Assembly (NCBI RefSeq): GCF_001632365.1
Contig: NW_024468510.1
Coordinates: 250,310 to 314,309 of the forward strand
Length of the DNA: 64,000 nucleotides
Reading direction: 5' to 3'
DNA from: Laetiporus sulphureus 93-53
Taxonomy: Eukaryota; Basidiomycota; Agaricomycetes; Polyporales; Laetiporaceae
The first letter of the stretch is position 1, and each line of letters opens with the position of its first letter. The notes under the pieces were generated by a model. The model made no database searches. It had not been told where the DNA came from and saw nothing but the letters and a program-made list of their open reading frames with translations. The translations under genes were made by a program, and so were the position numbers. Of this stretch, positions 57,238 to 64,000 are shown piece after piece.

Positions 57238-58226
57238 GCTGAAGTCGTCAAATTCAGGGATGTCAGATATTTGCGGAGACCGTGCTAGCGGGCGACGATG
57301 ATGCTCAAGGAACACGGACAGCCAACGCCGGACGTATAAACGAAGACGCCAGACCAGTAGTAGTTAGTGCACTCCGTCGGAAAACCAGTTCCGCACTGAG
57401 TAGAAGGCCCGACAAGGCCTGCAGAAAGAGAATGAGGCTGAGTATTCGGGTGATCTTGCGGACAGAGAGAGCACGCGGTGGCCAGTGGCCAGGTCGCAGA
57501 CGTAGGCGCGCGTTGCCACAGCCAACGATTGGCCAACCACTTCGCTGCTCCCTCGACTGCCGAGTATGGCAACCGACTCGAATCAAAACCCATTAAATTA
57601 GAGCGCGGGTGCCCATTTCTTTGTTCTTCAAATATTCAAATTCCAAGCCGGGATCCAACACTTGATGTCGAGATGCAAGCACGCATCCCAGAAAAGGAGG
57701 CTGGGGCTGTTGCAGATAGAACAAGCCTTAGGAAATGCGGTCAGCGACTCGGGGAATATTCACCTAACCCATGCAAACCATGCCAGTATCAGATGGTAGC
57801 TGCACGCGCTGCTCGCCAACCTATGTGTCACCAGCAAAGCAGACGTGTTTGCGACTTGTGGAAGGCGCAAGGCTACATTAAAAATTCGACCCGAAACCTC
57901 TCGCGATGAACAGACCCTGGGCCGCAGTCACTCGTGATAGATCGTATAATTGCCTATCGAAACAACTCATTGCACGGCTGGTTAGCGCAGCGTAAAAGAG
58001 AACAAGATCATTCGACGACAGCGGGCGTCGAGCGCCACAGTGTGCCACGCGTGTCTCACGTGAAACGCGGTCTCGTGACCGCGTAACGCCGCAAGTGACA
58101 CGTCAGTCGGGATCCACGGACACGTTCTCAGACAACCCTTCGAGCGAAACGCTACACTTATACGTCTTGTGCCACGTCTCTGCCAGGTTCGCTTGCCCGC
58201 AGACTCACGTCCCACGCCTGACAGCC
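57238..58226. promoter_or_regulatory. Divergent region upstream of GRP94
   Basis: About 1 kb between divergent genes. A plus-strand open frame at 57600-57909 (including DPTLDVEMQARIPEKEAG) is not convincing. Near GRP94 lie ACACGTCA (58098-58105) and CCACGTCT (58172-58179), each one mismatch from the reverse complement of the UPR element, plus an E-box CACGTG at about 58058. Confidence 0.4.
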
Positions 58227-61200
58227 ATGCGGATATTCCGTCCGCTGCTGCTCGCGCTCACCGTTCTAGCATCGACAGTCCTTGCCCAGGATGCATCGAA
58301 CGTGCCAAAAGAGAAGCATGACTATCAGGTGCGCAGTGAATAAAGCGCGTCGTGGCGCACATAAATTTACAATTTATGTCTGCAGAGCGATGTCTCCCGC
58401 CTCCGGAAAATTGTGATCAATAGGTATGCTCAGCGGACCAAGTTCACGATCAATGCATTGATCTATGAATGCCCCCATCAGTCTTTACTCACACAGGTCC
58501 GTATTTCTTCACATGCAACGCTTTAAACATGCAGCTGATTCTTTTCAACTCGTTTAGAGACATATTCCTTCGAGAGCTCATCTCCAATGCGAACGATGCA
58601 TTGGAAAAGCTCCGCTTGACCTCGCTCACTGAGAAAGAAGTCCTTTCCGGCGCAGAAGACCTGAACATTACCATAAAGGCTTTCAAAGATGAGACAGGGC
58701 ATGGACAAATTGTTATCACTGGTACGTATGACGGTTCAGTGCGTGAACATAGGCTAATTGTCGTGAATATAGACACAGGCATCGGTATGACTCCCGAGGA
58801 ACTGACGACGAATCTTGTGGGTCTCATATAGTATTTTTTTGGAAAAAATCCTCCTCACAAGTTTGAATGAAGGGCACGTTGGCAAAATCTGGCACTTCAG
58901 AATTCTTGGCCCGCGCAGAAAGCACGGATGCCACCGGCACTGGCAACTTGATCGGCGCATTTGGTTTGGGCTTTTACAGCAGGTAACATATATTCGAACT
59001 TCAGCAGAGGTTCGTTCTGACCATGCCAAGTTTCCTTGTGGCAGACCGTGTCTATGTAGCCTCCCTAGCGGCGAAGTCATCCTCAAACCCCAACCCCATC
59101 CAATACGTCTTCAGCTCCGGTGCCGACGAAAGCTCGTTTGAGACCTATCCGGACCCACACGGTAACACTCTCGGACGTGGAACGGAGATCACTCTGGTTC
59201 TGAAGAACGACGCACTTGAGTACACAGACCCGCACAGGATTGCCGAACTTGTGTATGTCGCGTTTCCACAGCAATCCGGGTCTCTGCTGAGCTGTTGACA
59301 TAGGGACAAGCATTCATCGTTCTCCTCGACGTTCCCCATCTACCTGTATACAGAACGGGTGGAAGAGGTAGCTATCGAAGAAGAAGGGTCGGAGACAAAT
59401 CCCGCTGAGTCGGAATCGGAGAAGGAAGATGTCGATGAAGACGAAGCTATCGTAGAGGACGTTACAGAAAAGGAAACGGAGGAGGATGAGACGCCCAAGA
59501 CAAAGTCGGTCACGAAGGAGGAATGGATCCATATGAACTCGCAGCCTCCAATTTGGATGCGGTATGTTTCATTTTCCTGTAAATATGCTCTTCTCTCAAG
59601 ACATCAACTACTTCTGCACAGCGCGCCAAAGACCGTCTCAGACGAGGAGTATGAGGAGTTCTATCAGGCTACGTTCAAGGACTACGAGAAACCTCTCGCT
59701 TGGGACCACTTCTCCGGAGACTCCGGCTCCGGCATATCTTTCAAAGCTATCATCTACTTGCCTTCGCATGTGTGCGTACATTCCGTTATGGTTTGTAGGA
59801 AATCCATTGATAACAATCCTTCAGACCTGATGAGTACTGGCAAAACCCACTCTTGACCAGTAGCAGGGACTTCCGGCTGATGGTCAAGCGCGTATTCATC
59901 ACCTCTGATATGGGCGAGGATACCTTGCCAAAGTGGGCCAACTGGGTGAAAGTCGTTGTTGATGGTCAGCCTCTTCCTTACTGAGGCATGGATCAACGTC
60001 TGACGTCCGTTCTCGCCCGCAGCTGAGGACCTGCCCTTGAACGTTTCCCGTGAGATGCTCCAATCGACGCGATTCCTGAAGCAGCTCCGGTCGATCATCT
60101 TGAAGCACCTTCTGCAGATCTTGGTCCGCATCGAGCGAGAAGATCCCGAGAAGTGGGCGGAAGTGCAGAAGGCATACGGGAACGTGTTCAAGCTCGGTGC
60201 AGTGGAGGACGCGAAGAATCGGAACAAGCTCGTAGAGCTCGTGAGATTCACCACGAATCAGCGAGACAGCACGTCCCTAGATGAGGTAGTGTATATTAAT
60301 ATCCCCTGGTGGTATTTAACACTGATGGGATTATCAGTACCTGGAGAACAAGAAGCAGGGACAGAAGCAAATCTTCTATCTCGCCGACATGGGCAGCACT
60401 CCGGAACACCTCGCCAAGAGTGTCTTCATCGAGAAGCTCCATGCTCGTGGATATGAGGTCTTGCTTCTGACAGATCCTCTGGACGAAATATTCGTGCAGA
60501 ATCTTCGACTGTGGATGTAAGTAACAGTTGTGTTAGATTGCTTCCAGGTGACATGACTTACGATGCGACAGGACGGTGCCGTTCCAGGACGTTGCGAAAG
60601 CTGGCCTTAGGTTCGGTGACGAAGGTTGGACAGTTTTCTTTTAGCTATTAAGAAATCAAGTGCTGACCTTCAGATGTAGAGATAACCGCCGAAGAAGAGA
60701 AGGAGGAGCAGAAGGTCTTGACTGAGGAGTACAAGCCTCTTCTGGAGTGGCTCAAGAAGGAGGCTCAGGATGTTGTCCGCGATGGTGCGAGCCAAATTCT
60801 CGAGAACTACACATTAAGCTAACGGTGCTTGTAGTCGTGATTTCCAATCGGCTGGTGACAAGTTCGTGTGCCGTTGTCGCAGACACGATGGGTTACACCG
60901 CGAACGTCGAGAAGATGATGAGTACGTGTCATCAATATCAGTTCACGAGCAATTGATTAATCGAGCTGTCTGTTAGGTTCGTCTCAGAGCGGATCCAAGA
61001 ACCCGATGCATGCGTTTGCTAAGAAGCAGAAGCTGCTCGAGATCAACCCTCGCTCACCGCTCATCCAGGGCCTTCTGCGGCGAGTGGAGCAATTGCCGGC
61101 TGAGGAGGAGGGCAGGGATCTGGAGGAGGAGGAAGAGCTGAAGGAAGTGGCCTCTGTGCTGATCGACGGCGCGCTAGTCCGCTCTGGGTTCAGCGTCCCA

Positions 61201-61529
61201 GACTCGAACGAGTGAGCTTCATCTACTCACTTGATGGCCATATCTTCTCTGACGGGAGGCCTAGGTTCTTCACGCGCGTCGACCGAATACTGCGCCGATC
61301 TCTCGGCGTATCTGAGACTGCGCCCACGGATACCACCGTGAAGCCGGCTCCTCCAATAGACCACGAGCCGTTGAACATCCAGGATCCTCAATCTGTAGAG
61401 TGGCCTGATTACGTCCCTGGGCAGTTTAGGAATCAGCAGCCTGAGGACGTTCCTCAGGCGTTCTGGGAAGTGGAGGAGGTTGATGAGGAGGGAAATCCGG
61501 TGCAGAGTTCTAAGCATGACGAGCTTTGA
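58227..61529 (+). CDS. Endoplasmin / GRP94, ER-resident Hsp90 with HDEL tail
   Basis: ATG 58227 opens MRIFRPLLLALTVLASTVLA, a signal peptide. Around a dozen exons spell an Hsp90. The ATPase domain has RELISNANDALEKLRL (Glu/Asn/Asp of the nucleotide pocket), ITDTGIGMTPEEL, LAKSGTSEFLARAES and LIGAFGLGFYS. A highly acidic linker follows (residues of SESEKEDVDEDEAIVEDV), then the middle domain with WANWVKVVVD, SREMLQSTRFLKQLRSIILK, KNRNKLVELVRFTT and YLADMGSTPEHLAKSVFIEK. The C-terminal domain includes RLVTSSCAVVADTMGYTANV and ARKK-like AFAKKQKLLEINPRSPLIQG. The last residues are KHDEL, so HDEL, before TGA at 61527-61529. This is the ER paralogue that folds secretory and membrane clients. Ascomycete yeasts I know lack it, so its presence fits a basidiomycete. 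The donor at about 58816 (GTGGGT) leaves the LAKSG motif in frame. Confidence 0.95.
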
Positions 61530-61765
61530 GTGGTGATCGTGCTACTAGTGTTCCCGTTTGTATCGTTGTTGTTTGTGTTATCCGAAATGTATGGGAATTA
61601 TTGCTTTACATAAAAGCTGGCAAATTGCACTCGCATCCTCGGGGTTGAAGGAATTCAATGACGCCGGTGATGTAAAGCTAAAACAAGCGCTCGCGTCTAA
61701 CGTGTCTATATACCGGACACTATTTCGAGTCCGCCTCGTTCAGCCTATTCTCTCATTCAAGAACG
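61530..61765. other. Short intergenic spacer between GRP94 and the WW/FF gene
   Basis: Two hundred thirty-six bases between tandem plus-strand genes, containing the end of the GRP94 transcript and the leader of the next gene. No canonical AATAAA was noticed. Confidence 0.4.
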
Positions 61766-64000
61766 ATGTCTGCGCCATTCATACCTATGGTCCCGCCTCC
61801 CTTGCCGCCCAATTGGACTGAACACATCGGTAAGCAGATCATAGTGTGCGCGTCGGGTAGTCGTTGATTCTGTCACTCCTTGGCATAGGTCCTACAGGGC
61901 AGCCCTACTACTACAACTCCGTGACCCAAGAGTCGACATATGTTCGTCCTATGCCAACATTCCCCATCCTCCCTCAAACTGCAATGGCAGCTCCGGCTGT
62001 TCCGGCCAAGAAGAAGAAAGAGAAGCCTCTCATCAAGACACCCATCCCGAATACGGATTGGTTACGCGTCGTGACCACAGAGGGAAACGTGTTCTATACG
62101 CACAAGGTCGAGAAGAGGAGTGTGTGGACAGTGCCGGATGAGATCCGCGAGGCCGTCCAGGCGTTGGAACGTGAGGAGGCTGAACGACGCATCAGAGAAG
62201 AGCAGGAAGCGAAGGAGAAGGTGGAGAAGAAGGCCAGGAGTGCGCAGGAAGAACAATTGAGAGAGGTCGAGAGGATAAAGTCAGAGGTGGAGGAGATGGT
62301 TGGGAAGCGGAAGGCGGAAGAAGCGGTCCCGCTCAACGAAGTGGTGATCACGAAGAAGACAAAGATGGAAGGAGCGGATGAGGAAGAAGAAGAAGAGGAA
62401 GAGAGCGAAGAGGAAGAAGAAGAAGAGTGGCAGCGAGAAGCCGCTGCACAACTCGCTGCGGAGGCAGAGGAGGAGAAGAAGAAGCAGGAGGAAGCGAAGA
62501 AGTGGCAGGAGGAGCACGAGGAGGAGGAAGCAAAGAAAATGAAGGAAGCCGAAAAGGCTAAGGGACAACCGCAGATCAAAATGCCCGAACGGGTTGACCT
62601 GTCTCTTGACGAAGCTAAGGCTCTGTTCAAAGTGAGCACACCCAGCGTTCGGTGGAATGGATACTGATATCAGCGCCTCACAGACCCTCCTGCGGGAGAA
62701 GGACATCAACCCTCTTCACCCATGGGACACTTCTCTCCCGCTATTCATATCCGATCCGCGCTATGTCCTCCTGCCTTCGGTGTCGGCGAGGAAGGAGGCT
62801 TTTGATGAATACTGCCGCGATCGCGCGCGCGAGCTCCGACAGTCCAACGTGAAGAAAGAGAAGGAGGTCGCAAATCCCAAGGAGGAGTTCGAGCGCCTTT
62901 TGAGAGACGAGGTGAAAAGCACACGCATGAGCTGGACAGAGTGGCGAAGGCAATGGAAGAAGGACAGGCGGTTCTATGGGTGGGGGCGGGATGACAGAGA
63001 GCGGGAGAAACGCTTCAGGGAATATCTGAAAGAGCTAGGAGAAAGTAAGCGAGGAATGTCCGAGTCTGAATGCGAACGCTAATCATTTTACAGAGAAGCG
63101 CGCTGCTGCTCAGAATGCGGAGGCGGAATTCTTCGCTCTTATCAGAGAGACTGGTATCGCGAAACTGGGCGCAGCGTGGAAAGAAGTAGGACGGTCATTT
63201 ACAATTCTCTTCTGCAAATCTCATGTCGAAGATACACAGGTGAAACGAAAGATTGTTGAAGACGTGCGGTATGGTGCTGTTGGTTCCTCGTCATTGCGCG
63301 AGGAGCTCTTCAACACGTACTTGAAAGCTCACGGCGCAGATGCAACGCCAGAGCCAATTCCAAACAAGGAAGCTGACGAGTCGGTCCACAATCTGTCCCA
63401 AGATAGTCATATGCCAGAAGAAGAAGACGCAGAGCGTGAACGAAAGAAACGCGAGAGGAAAGAACGTGCTGTGCAGGATCGAGAACAGAGGGTCAGGGCG
63501 GAGCGCAGCAAGGTGGAAGCCGACATTGATCGCTCAAGGATGGGTTTGAACAAAGAGGAAGGCGAGCTGGAGTTCAGGTGCGCCGCGTGTCTTGCGAGTT
63601 CTCTGCGCAGTTGCTAGGCGCCACTCACCAGAGACGTGTTCAATTTTGCAGGACAATGCTTGTCGATGCAATCAGAGACCCACAGGTACGAATCGTATTG
63701 GGGTTGAAACTGATCATTAACCATGCATGTCTCGTGTATTCGCTTTTGTAGATGACCTGGGATGCCGCGCTCCCACAACTTAGGACCGATCCTCGTTTCA
63801 CACTTTCACCTCTACCGCTGAACCAGCAAATTCATATATTCCACGCTCACGTTGCGGCATTGCGATCCAAGTACCTGGACAGCCTGCACGCCTTATTCGC
63901 ATCGCATTCTCCTTCACTCGCATCGCCCTTCACGGATCTCCCCGTCTCTTCCCTTGTCGCTTCGCAGCCTGCCACAAAGCTCGGCTTTGACGTCGAACAA
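61766..64000 (+). CDS. WW/FF-domain transcription-elongation/splicing factor, TCERG1-like (runs off the window)
   Basis: ATG 61766 opens MSAPFIPMVPPPLPPNWTEH, the first WW domain, which continues after an intron (GTAAGC...CATAG) with GPTGQPYYYNSVTQESTYVR. A second WW-like unit is DWLRVVTTEGNVFYTHKVEK. A long Glu/Lys-rich coiled coil follows. FF domains begin after an intron near 62630-62680: TLLREKDINPLHPWDTSLPL, DPRYVLLPSVSARKEAFDEY, then RLLRDEVKSTRMSWTEWRRQ, then AEFFALIRETGIAKLGAAWK and SSSLREELFNTYLKAHG. A further FF continues at the right edge (MTWDAALPQLRTDPRFTLSP). Two N-terminal WW modules followed by repeated FF modules is the TCERG1/CA150 and Prp40 plan; the charged linker and the FF sequences resemble TCERG1 more. 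Such proteins bridge RNA polymerase II C-terminal domain and spliceosome. The 3' end is outside the window. Confidence 0.88.

Noticed and set aside
57600..57909. Plus-strand frame with VEMQARIPEKEAG
   Set aside because: No strong start, no splice partner and no recognisable motif; kept as part of the GRP94 upstream region.
57968..58040. tRNA-like start GGCTGGTTAGCGCAG
   Set aside because: A box-like sequence is present but no GGTTCGANTCC B box, anticodon stem or acceptor pairing follows.
62094..62709. Minus-strand Ser/Phe/Leu-rich frames
   Set aside because: Antisense of the Glu/Lys coiled coil in the TCERG1-like gene.

Overview
This window comes from the nuclear genome of a basidiomycete fungus, most likely an Agaricomycete. 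Genes sit on both strands and are split by many short introns (about 45-65 bases, GTRNGT...YAG). The recognisable proteins are eukaryotic housekeeping factors in forms I associate with Agaricomycetes: a Rim15-type PAS/AGC-kinase/receiver protein, an ER Hsp90 ending in HDEL, EFR3, a small BRCT protein and a fungal VLIG-like GTPase. I see no rRNA, tRNA, CRISPR array or intact transposon.

Layout. 1-351 (-): 5' end of a sucrase/ferredoxin-like gene running off the left edge. 1464-6527 (+): long multi-exon GTPase gene of the GBP/VLIG type that stops just after its G domain. 6709-9097 (-): ubiquitin-interacting-motif protein. 9873-15828 (-): RIM15-like kinase. 16647-17376 (+): mitochondrial bS18. 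17.4-19.85 kb: nothing recognised. 19853-21477 (-): class II O-methyltransferase. 22717-23914 (-): proteasome lid deubiquitinase RPN11, divergent from an unrecognised Agaricomycete-type gene (24094-26339, +). 26960-29346 (+): VPS52. 29647-32893 (-): EFR3. 33400-34339 (-): BRCT protein. 34.5-35.5 kb: two weak convergent candidates. 36141-37873 (-): OST1/ribophorin I. 38052-39084 (-): mitochondrial uL22, divergent from YOS1 (39170-39579, +). 39640-40540 (-): GILT thiol reductase. 41317-42273 (-): MIX23. 42.85-44.48 kb (-): C2H2 zinc-finger gene. 44.5-50.4 kb: gene-poor stretch in which I could reconstruct a second C2H2 zinc-finger gene (46512-47041, -) and several small spliced candidates. 50429-53691 (+): kelch plus transmembrane protein. 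53992-57237 (-): long low-complexity protein. 58227-61529 (+): GRP94/endoplasmin. 61766-end (+): WW/FF-domain TCERG1-like factor.

There is no single pathway cluster. Several genes serve the secretory pathway (GRP94, OST1, YOS1, VPS52, GILT, EFR3 at the plasma membrane), and others serve mitochondria (bS18m, uL22m, MIX23) or protein turnover (RPN11, the UIM protein). These look like ordinary dispersed housekeeping genes. The less ordinary items are the truncated GTPase, the pair of unusual C2H2 zinc-finger genes around 43-47 kb, and a CACGTC-type element shared by three ER-related promoters. Exon joins given here were deduced by eye from reading frame and splice consensus; they are not transcript-supported.
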